Of a stretch of 64,000 nt of DNA, positions 9,293 to 19,009 are shown piece after piece (within the stretch, counting starts at the first letter, position 1; the number at the start of each line of letters is the position of its first letter). The notes beneath the pieces were generated by a model. It ran no database searches and was not told the origin of the DNA. It saw only the letters and a list, made by a program, of their open reading frames with translations. The position numbers and the translations under genes were made by a program. Origin of the DNA: an uncultured Pelagibacteraceae bacterium (GTDB lineage Bacteria; Pseudomonadota; Alphaproteobacteria; Pelagibacterales; Pelagibacteraceae); NCBI GenBank assembly GCA_902536765.1, contig CACAYM010000002.1, positions 124,001 to 188,000 of the forward strand, in the 5' to 3' direction.

Positions 9293-12200
9293 ATGGTTAA
9301 AAAAGTACTACCACCGCTAAATGAACAAAACCAAGTTTCAAATATAGCTACTTCTGGAGAATGGAAATCTGAAGATGCTTCATTTTTAGAAAAACTAGCC
9401 AAAGGGTTAAAAATGGGTGGTGAAGAAATAGTTTCTGCCACAGACATAGTTTCAGTCCCAGATGTTTGGGCAAGAGTTCTAATAGTAAGAAATGGTCTTT
9501 TAGATAACAACCAATCAATAGTAAATGAGTGGAGAGGAACTTTGGCTCTGTTAGGTTTAGCTCCTTATTACAAACATATATACGATTTATCTTCAAGTAT
9601 AGTTAACATTCAAGACATAAAAAATAATCCATATTCAGGAGGAAGTCCTGCAAACGACGGATTGGCACATATTGGGAAAATATTATTTGATGTTAAACCT
9701 TTAGATACGATGGCTCAAGGCCAAGATTGGAATGCTGTAGGGGTTTTGAATTTTAACAAATCAGCTATAGCAGTAGTTAATCCTTATACAATGTTAGCGG
9801 CAGCTAAAGATTATACAGGTATCAATAATATTTCTAAATTACCTTGGTATGAAGATGGTTATTTAATAGATCCTTGTAACGCAAGAGATATGAGAAATGA
9901 ACAATTTGCTATTTTATCTCATTACATACAAGAATTAATAAACGGAATCCAAGGTCTTACCTATTCAAATATGGAAGTATTCAATGCAGTAATGGCAAGA
10001 CTTCAAGAATTTAAAACATCATGTGATGCAAAAAGTAGTGGAGCTAGTTTTTCAAGTTGGAACCCAACAAAAGTTAATTTAAACTTACCTGCACAACCTG
10101 TCTACGATAAACTTTCAACAATATATATAGGTGCTTCTGATCAAAACGCAAAATTTGATTGTGGTCTTGAGGTTAGACCAGAGTTTAAGGATCAAATTAA
10201 AGGTGGTATTTTTGCTGATTTTAGAGTCGCGCAATCAAAAGGAAAAACATTATCAGATGTTCGTGTTTGGAATAACTATTCTTTAAATTCTTTAAGACAA
10301 GATGAAAATTTATATAAAATATTGAAATCTGAATGTGAAGAGCAAGGTTACTTATATTTAACTCCAGAAACTATTTTTACAGAAAAATTAGTTGTTCTAC
10401 CAGGAGGTGATAGAAAGCTTAAAGAGCACTCTCGAGATGGAGAACAATTTGCATATCCAATAAACTCTTCCATGTTAATGTTTATGGATCCAAAAGCGAT
10501 TTCTACAAATTGTATAATTAGTCCTGATGGCGATAACTATAAAGCTGTTTTATATTTAAATTTAGTAAGTGAGAGTGGTGGTTCTATGAGTTATACTCTT
10601 GAAAAAATTTTTAAAGCTAAAGATGTTGTTAAAAATAGATCCGTCCCATTAGGTTTTAGTATTTGGCCAGATATTAAAACAGAAGACTGGGATCAATATT
10701 ATTTCTTCTACGACGGAAATACACAAGTAAATATTTTACCTAAAAATATTTTTTCAGTGAAGGATATTAATAGTAAATTAGAAAGTCAAACAGGTAGTGA
10801 TAAAATCAAATTCTTAGACTCAATGATTAAATCGCATGAAGTTATTGGAGAAGAAATTCCAATTCAGCAAACTTCTGCAGTAACAGAGTTAAGAACTTTA
10901 AAATCCTCACCTGAAGCAGTTATGTGCAATGTTGCTACCCAAACCGGTGGAAGATCATTTGTAGATCATAATCAAAGAGTAGATGTTGGGCTAATTCTTT
11001 TTCCTGATCCACAAGAGGTCAAAGATACGAATAATATATGGTCAATTGGTATTGATTTTGGAACAACTAACTCATGTGTTTTTTATAAAGAAAACAAAGA
11101 TGAACCTAAGGAATTAGGTTTTAAAAACAGAATTAATCTTCCATACGAACCAGGTAATGAAGAAGAAGAATTAGAAGAAGTAATGCAAGCTCATAAAGAA
11201 TTTGTTCCTAGTAGATTTGTTAGCGTTCCTTTTATGACAATTTTAAGAGAAAGATCATATAAAGAAACATCATCAGAAAATTTACCGTTTAGAAGTAATT
11301 TTATTTATTATGTTGACCAAGTTCTTTACGCAATTCAAGATCTACCTGACGATAAAAGACCTTTAAAATTTAATTTGAAATGGGATGAAGCTGAGCAAAG
11401 TAGAATTAAGTCTCAGTACTTTATTTCACAAATCGTTTTACAAGCAGCGGTAGAAGCAGCTGCTCAAGGAATAAAAAGAGAAAATTTACAATTTAATTTT
11501 TCTTATCCAGAAGCATATTCCCAAGATTTATTGAGATCTTTTAGACGAATAACTAAGAGAGCAATAAACATCGGATTGAATGATGAAAGTTATAAATCAG
11601 AGGAAAAAACTAAATTTGAAACAGAAAGTATATCAAGCGCTTTGTACTTCGCCCAAGGTCAAAAAATAGCTTTCGCAAATAATGTTGTCACAATAGATAT
11701 AGGTGGTGGAACTTCAGATTTATCTCTTTGGCAAGATAACAAATTAATTTGGAGAAACTCATTCAGACTAGCAGGTAAAGATGTGCTGATAGATTATTTG
11801 ACTAATAATTTACCTTTAATTAAAGAAATAAGTGGTAATGATGAATTGTTGCTTGCTACGTATGATGACCTGCAAAAAATTAAATCTAATAAATCTAAAT
11901 TAGCAAATGGTGTTGAATTATTAGTAAACAGCACAACATTTGGTAAAGCATTTTCAAATAGATTCGACATAGTCAGTGGAAAAGAAAGAGGAAAAGAACT
12001 TAAAAACTTAACCGAATTAACTTTATCTGGAATTCTTTATTATGTAAGTCTAGTGACAAATCATCTTATAGAACAAGGTCATTTCAAAAAAGGACTAACA
12101 AAATCTTTAAGAATTTGTTTGGGTGGTAAGGCAAGCACATTATATAAAATTGTTTTTGATGATAGCGTAGAGCAAGAAAGACTAGCTAAAATGATTGAAA

Positions 12201-12703
12201 AAGTAACTGATGGTGCTTTTGAATCTATAGCACTTGAATTTACCCATACACCCAAACACGAGGTCTCTTATGGGCTTTTAGTTGATAAATTTGGCGCCAC
12301 GGATTTAAACGTAAAAGAAAAATCTCACGAAACTGTTCTTGGTGAAGATATTATGTCAGGAAAAAATAAAGTCGGTGTTATTTCTGATCTTGATCCAAAT
12401 AAACCTTGGAGAATTAAAGATGTATCTAAATTAAAGACTTTTTTAAAATATTTGCAATCCTTTTCAAAAATTCCAGTAAAACTTACAAAAAAACTAGAGG
12501 GTGATCTTGAAGGAAAAATTAATGCTGAATTAAAAAATGGTCAGGCTAAAGCAATAGAGGCTCAAAAAAATCAACAATCAGTCGAAGGAGACGATAGTAT
12601 GAAAGAATTACAAAAAACTTCTTCCATATTAGAACCTGTATTTATATTGGAATTAAAACAAGTCATTAAAGAAATTGCAAGCGGCAAACTCAAGCTAAAG
12701 TAA
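9293..12703 (+). CDS. Large protein with C-terminal Hsp70/actin-fold ATPase domain and unknown ~570-aa N-terminal region
   Basis: WSIGIDFGTTNSCVFYKE (phosphate-1, near 11041), VVTIDIGGGTSDLSLW (phosphate-2, near 11690), LRICLGGKASTLYKIVF (adenosine motif-like). Confidence 0.82.
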   Translation: MVKKVLPPLNEQNQVSNIATSGEWKSEDASFLEKLAKGLKMGGEEIVSATDIVSVPDVWARVLIVRNGLLDNNQSIVNEWRGTLALLGLAPYYKHIYDLSSSIVNIQDIKNNPYSGGSPANDGLAHIGKILFDVKPLDTMAQGQDWNAVGVLNFNKSAIAVVNPYTMLAAAKDYTGINNISKLPWYEDGYLIDPCNARDMRNEQFAILSHYIQELINGIQGLTYSNMEVFNAVMARLQEFKTSCDAKSSGASFSSWNPTKVNLNLPAQPVYDKLSTIYIGASDQNAKFDCGLEVRPEFKDQIKGGIFADFRVAQSKGKTLSDVRVWNNYSLNSLRQDENLYKILKSECEEQGYLYLTPETIFTEKLVVLPGGDRKLKEHSRDGEQFAYPINSSMLMFMDPKAISTNCIISPDGDNYKAVLYLNLVSESGGSMSYTLEKIFKAKDVVKNRSVPLGFSIWPDIKTEDWDQYYFFYDGNTQVNILPKNIFSVKDINSKLESQTGSDKIKFLDSMIKSHEVIGEEIPIQQTSAVTELRTLKSSPEAVMCNVATQTGGRSFVDHNQRVDVGLILFPDPQEVKDTNNIWSIGIDFGTTNSCVFYKENKDEPKELGFKNRINLPYEPGNEEEELEEVMQAHKEFVPSRFVSVPFMTILRERSYKETSSENLPFRSNFIYYVDQVLYAIQDLPDDKRPLKFNLKWDEAEQSRIKSQYFISQIVLQAAVEAAAQGIKRENLQFNFSYPEAYSQDLLRSFRRITKRAINIGLNDESYKSEEKTKFETESISSALYFAQGQKIAFANNVVTIDIGGGTSDLSLWQDNKLIWRNSFRLAGKDVLIDYLTNNLPLIKEISGNDELLLATYDDLQKIKSNKSKLANGVELLVNSTTFGKAFSNRFDIVSGKERGKELKNLTELTLSGILYYVSLVTNHLIEQGHFKKGLTKSLRICLGGKASTLYKIVFDDSVEQERLAKMIEKVTDGAFESIALEFTHTPKHEVSYGLLVDKFGATDLNVKEKSHETVLGEDIMSGKNKVGVISDLDPNKPWRIKDVSKLKTFLKYLQSFSKIPVKLTKKLEGDLEGKINAELKNGQAKAIEAQKNQQSVEGDDSMKELQKTSSILEPVFILELKQVIKEIASGKLKLK

Positions 12704-12704
12704 A

Positions 12705-14645
12705 ATGTTTAAAAAAAAAATTAAGCTATTACTAATTATCTTTTTCTCGTTATTTTTATTTAACACAAGCTCCTTTTCTTTTCATAAAACGAACGCTAAA
12801 AAAGGAGGTAAACCAATATTTGAAGATCCAGATATTAATAAAGATCAAATTAGACAAAAGTATTGTGCTATGAAAGTTGTAAAAAAAGGATCATCGGAAC
12901 AAGAAGAGAATGATCTAGGACAACTAGGATGGATGATCTATGGATATCACGAATTAAATCCACTTCCTGCTGGTAAAAAATTAATTTTATCTAGAGAATT
13001 AAAATCTCAATTAAATTTTAAAATTGATCCTAAAACAACTAGTTTAGAAAAAATTTTAAAAATTCATTGTTTACAATATGGCGATCAAGACAGACCTATT
13101 AAATATAGAAATTCTTCAATGTTAGATTTATATAAAATAATTGCTGAAAAAAATGGCTTATTTAATGATGAAGAAAAACCAGATTATAAATTACCAATCG
13201 GAGAAGAGATTTATAAAAATGGAATAATAATAGATATACCTAATGTTGTTTATTATATGCCTGATTACTTAATTGCTAAACACAATAAACTTCTAGAAAA
13301 AGAAAAAAAGAAAAGAGATAAGCAAAAAAAGCGTGAAGAGCAAGCTGCTAAAGATAAAATATGGGTAAAAGATAACTATAAGCCAATTTTAGATAAAGCC
13401 AAAGAAAAGAAACAAAAATTTGATGAAACTAAAATCGAGCTTATCTCAAATTTAAAAAAACTAGAAAATAAAAGCAGAAAATTTGAAGAAAGATATGATC
13501 AAGTATTAGTTGATATAAATGACGTAATAGATTTTGATATTGTTAATACAAAGAACAAAAAAGTAATTTCAAAACTCAAAGAATTAAGACGATTAAAAAC
13601 AGAAAAGATTGAACCTATTGAATTAAAAGTATCAGTTTTAGACGGTGATATTGAACTTGAGAGAAAAATAATAGAAAATTTATTTGATAAAGATCCGAAA
13701 AATTACAAAAAATTACGAAAAAAAATATCCACTACTTATGGAAACCTTGAATTAATAATATCGAGAACAAAAGAGTCAATGAAAAGAAAGACTTTGGAAA
13801 AGTATAAAAAAAGTATAGATGAAATTGATTTCAAAAATCTTGAATCAGTTAAAGATTTAATAAATCAAAAAATTTTAGACAAAGAAGGTTTTATTGATAA
13901 GAACAATAAAATGATAGATGAGGTTTACTCTTTAATTAATGAGACAATAGAACTAGATTCGGAATTAAGTGAAAAAACATCATTTACTAAATACATTGTT
14001 TATATTGGTATAGCATTTTTGGTAATTTTTGGAATTGGTCTAGTTGTTTATATTTTACTTCAGCGAAAAGAACTAACAAATCTTAAATCAGAAACTAAAA
14101 AAAGTGAAAGTAGATTTTCTGAATTACAAGGACAAATTAAAAGCACTTCAGAACAAATTAAGAAAACTTCAAGATCTTCTCCTTCCCAAATAGAAGATAA
14201 AGGAGCTCCTGTTGTTGAAAAACCAAAATCAGCAGCAGAGATACTTGCAGCTAAATTTGATGAAATGTTATCTGATTACAGAGATAGTTTAGACGATTTT
14301 TCAAAAGTTGCTGCTTTTAAACAAAAATGGAACGGATTAGCATTAAGTCGAAAAGAAAGACAAGATGGAACAAAAACAATATTAATTAATTCAACAAGAG
14401 CGTTTGAAAAAGCAGAAATATGGTGTGTAAATTTCAGCGATAAATATTTTGCATTTCCTGGCTCTACTGTGAAATCTAATATGGCAACATATATGAATTT
14501 AGATTTTGAAAAAGCAAGTAGAGATTTTAAAGGAGTTTTTGCAATATCTTCAGGATCTAGTTACATAAGCGATCCTGCGCTTTTGAGAAGAGGTGGCGCA
14601 GGGTTTGTAGTTGAAAAACCAGGTAAATTAACTTTCCCAACATAA
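12705..14645 (+). CDS. Coiled-coil membrane protein: N-terminal signal/TM, charged helical region, central TM, C-terminal domain
   Basis: KKKIKLLLIIFFSLFLFNTSSFSF; Lys/Glu-rich helical region; TM YIVYIGIAFLVIFGIGLVVYILL; 1 nt after previous gene. Confidence 0.7.
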   Translation: MFKKKIKLLLIIFFSLFLFNTSSFSFHKTNAKKGGKPIFEDPDINKDQIRQKYCAMKVVKKGSSEQEENDLGQLGWMIYGYHELNPLPAGKKLILSRELKSQLNFKIDPKTTSLEKILKIHCLQYGDQDRPIKYRNSSMLDLYKIIAEKNGLFNDEEKPDYKLPIGEEIYKNGIIIDIPNVVYYMPDYLIAKHNKLLEKEKKKRDKQKKREEQAAKDKIWVKDNYKPILDKAKEKKQKFDETKIELISNLKKLENKSRKFEERYDQVLVDINDVIDFDIVNTKNKKVISKLKELRRLKTEKIEPIELKVSVLDGDIELERKIIENLFDKDPKNYKKLRKKISTTYGNLELIISRTKESMKRKTLEKYKKSIDEIDFKNLESVKDLINQKILDKEGFIDKNNKMIDEVYSLINETIELDSELSEKTSFTKYIVYIGIAFLVIFGIGLVVYILLQRKELTNLKSETKKSESRFSELQGQIKSTSEQIKKTSRSSPSQIEDKGAPVVEKPKSAAEILAAKFDEMLSDYRDSLDDFSKVAAFKQKWNGLALSRKERQDGTKTILINSTRAFEKAEIWCVNFSDKYFAFPGSTVKSNMATYMNLDFEKASRDFKGVFAISSGSSYISDPALLRRGGAGFVVEKPGKLTFPT

Positions 14646-14646
14646 A

Positions 14647-15567
14647 ATGATATATAAATTTATAGATAATAATGGATCAGAAATAACTGTAAATTCCTTA
14701 TCAAGTCTTCAATCACTTGTCGATAGCGAAACTATAAAAAAAAATACTAAAGTAAAAGCTGGATTAAGAGGAAAATGGACAATAGCATCAAACATAGAAG
14801 GCCTAAACTTTATTGCAGAGGAGGAAATTCAAAATATTTCAGAAACAGGGGAGGATATCAAATCTTTTATAACACGAACTGAAAATTTCAAAACTCAAGA
14901 GGAAACTAAAGAAGAAGCTTATACGAAAACTGAAGAAGATAATACGAAAGTTGAAAATGGAGATAAAAATGTTGAAGAAATTAAAAAAGAAGAAGTTGAA
15001 GTGTATGATGAAACTAAAGAGGATGTTGTTGATAATTCAGATTATTACACAGAAAAATTTAGTAAACAAAATGATCAGTCAGATTATTACACAGAAAAAT
15101 TTAATAAACAAAATGAACAGGAGGAAAGTATGGGGATGAATTTACCTGAAGCTGTAAAGAAATGTTTTAAAAAATATTTTGATTTTAAAGGAAGGGCTAG
15201 TAGATCTGAGTACTGGTATTTTGTCCTTTTTATAATTCTTGGTTATATAGTTGGTTTTTTATTAATCTTGATTACACCACTTTTTGCCTGGTTGTTTGGA
15301 GGCTTCATCATAGGAATAATTATACCAGCAATATCAGTTACTGCTAGAAGATTACATGACATAAATAAAAGTGGATGGTTTCAAGCTATACCAATACCTG
15401 CTGGTATTTTAGAAACTGGATTTGCAATGAATAGAAATGAGACTGGTGAGTTAATTTTTTTATTTATAGGTCTAGCTCTTTATATTTATTTAATTGTTTT
15501 ATATTGCACAGCTGGTGATAGTAAACAGAATAGATTTGGAAAAAACCCTTTAAAACAAAAAAAATAA
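14647..15567 (+). CDS. DUF805 family membrane protein with N-terminal GYF-like domain and repeat linker
   Basis: KKYFDFKGRASRSEYWYFVLFIILGYIVG...SVTARRLHDINKSGWFQ...LYCTAGDSKQNRFGKNP is DUF805-like; N-terminus resembles GYF_2. Confidence 0.82.
   Translation: MIYKFIDNNGSEITVNSLSSLQSLVDSETIKKNTKVKAGLRGKWTIASNIEGLNFIAEEEIQNISETGEDIKSFITRTENFKTQEETKEEAYTKTEEDNTKVENGDKNVEEIKKEEVEVYDETKEDVVDNSDYYTEKFSKQNDQSDYYTEKFNKQNEQEESMGMNLPEAVKKCFKKYFDFKGRASRSEYWYFVLFIILGYIVGFLLILITPLFAWLFGGFIIGIIIPAISVTARRLHDINKSGWFQAIPIPAGILETGFAMNRNETGELIFLFIGLALYIYLIVLYCTAGDSKQNRFGKNPLKQKK
15037..15120 (+). repeat. In-frame 42-nt tandem duplication (2 units) encoding SDYYTEKF[SN]KQN[DE]Q
   Basis: Units 15037-15078 and 15079-15120 nearly identical. 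Confidence 0.9.
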
Positions 15568-15570
15568 TAA

Positions 15571-15909
15571 ATGAAACAAACATTAATCGTGCTAATATTA
15601 GGTTTGTTATTAAGTAGCTGTTCGGATTATCTTTCAGAAAAAAAACGTTTGAAATTACAAAAAGATAAAGAAATTTTAGAAAAACAAAGAAATGAAGATA
15701 AAGCTACTTGTAAATATTATGGATTTAAGGCTGATACAGCAGAATTTTCTGATTGTTTAATGAATTTAGATATTGCAAGAAAACAAGAATTACTAACTAG
15801 AAAAATGCTTGAATGCGAGGCCGTCAGGAAGAGCAATAGTGAAAGTGGAGTTACCGGTTTTTGGGGAGGTGTCTTAATGGGTGCCAGAGAAAATCTAGCA
15901 TGTGATTAA
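15571..15909 (+). CDS. Small lipoprotein
   Basis: Signal peptide with lipobox GLLLSSCSDY; last gene of operon, 3 nt after previous. Confidence 0.65.
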   Translation: MKQTLIVLILGLLLSSCSDYLSEKKRLKLQKDKEILEKQRNEDKATCKYYGFKADTAEFSDCLMNLDIARKQELLTRKMLECEAVRKSNSESGVTGFWGGVLMGARENLACD

Positions 15910-15912
15910 TTT

Positions 15913-15932
15913 AATAACTCATGCCCTCGTGG
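15913..15932 (+). pseudogene. tRNA-Leu 5'-end remnant plus upstream sequence
   Basis: aataactcatgccctcgtgg, 20-nt exact match to 18784-18803; gccctcgtgg is the 5' end of tRNA-Leu(TAA) at 20705. Confidence 0.6.
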
Positions 15933-15956
15933 AGACATCAGTATTTATCAAATTAA

Positions 15957-18722
15957 ATGAAAAAAATTTATCTACTATTTTTCTTAATTTTATCATCTAG
16001 TCTTAGAGCAGAGATATTTCCAATTGACCCAAATATTAAATATGGAAAGTTAGAAAATGGCTTTACCTACTATATTAGAGAAAATCAAACTCCAAAAGAC
16101 AAGGTAAGTATCAAACTTTTGATTAATACAGGTTCGATCATGGAAGAGGATAGACAACAAGGTCTAGCTCATTTGTTAGAGCATATGGCTTTTAATGGTT
16201 CTGAAAATTTTCCTAAGAAAAAAATTGATGAATATTTAACATCAATTGGTCTTAATCTTGGCTCAGATTACAATGCATCAGCTGGCCATTTAACAACCAA
16301 TTATAGATTTACAGTTCCTACAAAAAATCCTGAACATGTTGAAACGATAATAAAAATTATTTCAGACATAACCCATAAGCTGACTTTAGAGCCTGAGGCA
16401 TTTGAAAGAGAACGTAAAATTGTAGAGGAAGAGTGGAGAATAAAATATGGAAACTCCAAAAGATATTATGAAGAGATAAAGCAATATTTGTTTAAAAATT
16501 CAATTTTCCTCAACCGTGATCCGATAGGTAAAATTGATGTAATTCAAAATTTTGATTATCAGGATGTAATCGATTATTATCAGAAATGGTACCAGCCTGA
16601 GTTAATGAGTGTATTTGTTATTGGTGATATAGATACTGATAATATTGAAAATTTAATTAAAAAGTACTTTAAAGAAATTAAGAATACACCAGTCAAACTT
16701 CCTGATTATAAAATTCCAAATTATACTGAAAACCAGTTTTATACTTTTCAAGATGATGAGCAAACAAACATCAGCTTTTCGATATTTGAAAAAAATAAAT
16801 TTAATAAAATTGATACTCTTGAAAGCTACAAAGAGGCAATAATTAACAACCTTATTGTAGACATTTTCAAAAGACGAATAAATGAAAGTATAGAAAAAAA
16901 AGAGGTTAAATTTTTAGATGCCTATATTACTGATTTTAATATTTCTGATTTAGATGAATTTAGAATTATTTCTGCCGATCTAAAAGAAGATCAAATTTAT
17001 GAGGGAATTGAAAATATATTATTTTTAGTTGAACAAATTAAACAACATGGTTTCTTAAACACAGAGCTAGATCTTGCTAAGAAAAATATGATCAATACAT
17101 CACGAAAAAGCCTAGAAGAAGAAACGACGCGATCATCTGCAAGTTTTATCAACGAGTATGAAAGACACTTTTTATATAATGAAATGATTACTGGTATTAA
17201 AAAAGAGTTGGAAATAAAAAGACAAATTTTACCAGAAATTACAGTTCAGGATTTAAGTAATTATTTTTTAAAATATATAAGAGCAGAAAATCAAATATTA
17301 ATCATTAAAGCGCCTGAGTATATCCAAAATATTCCAACAAAGGATGAAATTGATCAAATAGCTGCTCAAATAAGTCAACAAGAAATTAAACCGTATTTTT
17401 TTGAGTTAAAGCAAGTCGAGTTAATTAAAAAAGATTTGTTAGGCTCTAAAATTATTAAGAGAAAAAAATATCCTAAATCAAACGTTATTAAGCTGACTCT
17501 AGGAAATGGTGCAAATATATACTTAAAAAAATCAACATTAAAGAAAGATAGAATTTCTCTGAGAGCTCTAAGTGATGGCGGTTATTCAACCGTTGAAATT
17601 GAAAAGCTTCCTTCTGCTAAATACACAGAAAATATTTTAAACAAAGCAGACATTGGGGAACTTAGTATTTCCGAAAAAGATAATTTGTTTGATGATCAAA
17701 TTGTTGATGTTTCACCAAGAATAAGTGAGGGAAAAGAACAAATAATTGGTTACTCAAATAACGAAAATCTTGAAACTATGTTTAAGTTTTTATATGTGAA
17801 TTTTACTGATTTAAGAATTAAACAAACACATATTGATCGGTTAAAGGAGCAAAAAATTAATGAATATAGAGCTGAGAAGGAAAGCCCAAAACACCAACTT
17901 AATTTGGAATTTAGAGAAAAACTCTATCAAAACCACCCAAGAACCTTTTATCCAACCGAGGAAGTATTTAAAAAAATAAATTTATCCACTGTCAAAGAAT
18001 TTTATAAAGATCGCTTTAAAGATGGTGCTAATTTTCATTTTATCATTGTTGGTGATTTCGAATTAAAGGTTATTGAACCTTTAATCGAGAAATATATTGG
18101 AAGTCTTGAAAGCTCTAAAAGACATAAAGAATTTGTTGATCATGGTATAAGAGTGACCCAGCAAAGAGAAGAATTATCTTTTATTGAAGATAACCCAAAA
18201 AAAGCAACCGTAACAAGAATATACAACAAACCGTTTAAATACTCTTACAAAGAAAAATTAAAATACAACTTAATGCTTTCTATATTAGACAAGATATTAT
18301 TCGATGAAGTAAGAGAAAAAGATAATTTAGTTTATTCGATTAATGCTGCAAAATATTATGATCAAAAATCACCAATACCATTAATGAGTTTCTATATTGT
18401 ATACGGCTCAGAACCAAATAATGTTGAAAAAATTGATCAAAAGATAAATGAGATATTAACTAGAATTAAAAATGGAGATTTTGATACCAAGCTTTTTAAA
18501 GATCAAAAATTAGTACTAAAAAATCAATATAAAACCGCAAGAGAGTCTAATAATTTCTGGATAGCATCAATAGCTGACGCTATAAGTAATAATTTAAATT
18601 TTGAGCAAATAAATAATGTTGATACAATGATTGATAGCATCACTTTAAGAGATATATTAAGATTAGCTAAGAAAAATTTTGATCAAAATTATATCAACGA
18701 ATTAATTAAAGAATCAGACTAA
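15957..18722 (+). CDS. M16 family zinc metalloprotease (pitrilysin-like)
   Basis: Signal peptide; HxxEH motif in GLAHLLEHMAFNGSENF; second M16-like half downstream. Confidence 0.92.
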   Translation: MKKIYLLFFLILSSSLRAEIFPIDPNIKYGKLENGFTYYIRENQTPKDKVSIKLLINTGSIMEEDRQQGLAHLLEHMAFNGSENFPKKKIDEYLTSIGLNLGSDYNASAGHLTTNYRFTVPTKNPEHVETIIKIISDITHKLTLEPEAFERERKIVEEEWRIKYGNSKRYYEEIKQYLFKNSIFLNRDPIGKIDVIQNFDYQDVIDYYQKWYQPELMSVFVIGDIDTDNIENLIKKYFKEIKNTPVKLPDYKIPNYTENQFYTFQDDEQTNISFSIFEKNKFNKIDTLESYKEAIINNLIVDIFKRRINESIEKKEVKFLDAYITDFNISDLDEFRIISADLKEDQIYEGIENILFLVEQIKQHGFLNTELDLAKKNMINTSRKSLEEETTRSSASFINEYERHFLYNEMITGIKKELEIKRQILPEITVQDLSNYFLKYIRAENQILIIKAPEYIQNIPTKDEIDQIAAQISQQEIKPYFFELKQVELIKKDLLGSKIIKRKKYPKSNVIKLTLGNGANIYLKKSTLKKDRISLRALSDGGYSTVEIEKLPSAKYTENILNKADIGELSISEKDNLFDDQIVDVSPRISEGKEQIIGYSNNENLETMFKFLYVNFTDLRIKQTHIDRLKEQKINEYRAEKESPKHQLNLEFREKLYQNHPRTFYPTEEVFKKINLSTVKEFYKDRFKDGANFHFIIVGDFELKVIEPLIEKYIGSLESSKRHKEFVDHGIRVTQQREELSFIEDNPKKATVTRIYNKPFKYSYKEKLKYNLMLSILDKILFDEVREKDNLVYSINAAKYYDQKSPIPLMSFYIVYGSEPNNVEKIDQKINEILTRIKNGDFDTKLFKDQKLVLKNQYKTARESNNFWIASIADAISNNLNFEQINNVDTMIDSITLRDILRLAKKNFDQNYINELIKESD

Positions 18723-18732
18723 GATTAAAAAT

Positions 18733-18832
18733 TTTACTTATTCCTCTTGTTCAATTATAAATATTAGCATAAATACTCATGAAAATAACTCATGCCCTCG
18801 TGGTGAAATTGGTAGACACAAAGGACTTAAAA
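18733..18832 (+). repeat. Direct repeat of tRNA-Leu promoter region plus 5' half (copy 1)
   Basis: Near-identical to 20644-20743. Confidence 0.85.
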
Positions 18833-18840
18833 GCCGAGGG
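18794..18840 (+). pseudogene. Truncated tRNA-Leu(TAA) remnant: 5' half to anticodon loop joined to gccgaggg
   Basis: gccctcgtggtgaaattggtagacacaaaggacttaaaa identical to the tRNA-Leu 5' portion, then gccgaggg, which also occurs at the tRNA 3' acceptor. Confidence 0.85.
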
Positions 18841-18957
18841 ATTCACAGACGAGTCAGTCCGTGGTAGTCCAAGGTAGTCTAAATATCTTTTAAAATCCCA
18901 TAACTTTGATTTAGCTTTAAATTTATATAAGGTAATCAAGCTCATTGAATTTCTCCA

Positions 18958-18987
18958 AACCAGTACAAGACCAGTACACAGAGAGAT
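18958..18987 (+). repeat. 30-nt direct repeat containing 11-nt period units (accagtacaag/accagtacaca), copy 1
   Basis: aaccagtacaagaccagtacacagagagat identical to 20601-20630. Confidence 0.9.
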
Positions 18988-19009
18988 GAATTTATAGTAC
19001 TGTTATTTA

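Noticed and set aside
14951-15139. 62-aa Lys/Met-rich ORF
   Set aside because: Alternative frame inside the DUF805 gene, created by the repetitive linker
18794-18990. Possible tmRNA or permuted tmRNA piece
   Set aside because: The 5' segment is identical to tRNA-Leu(TAA), not an alanyl acceptor piece, and no tag ORF was found
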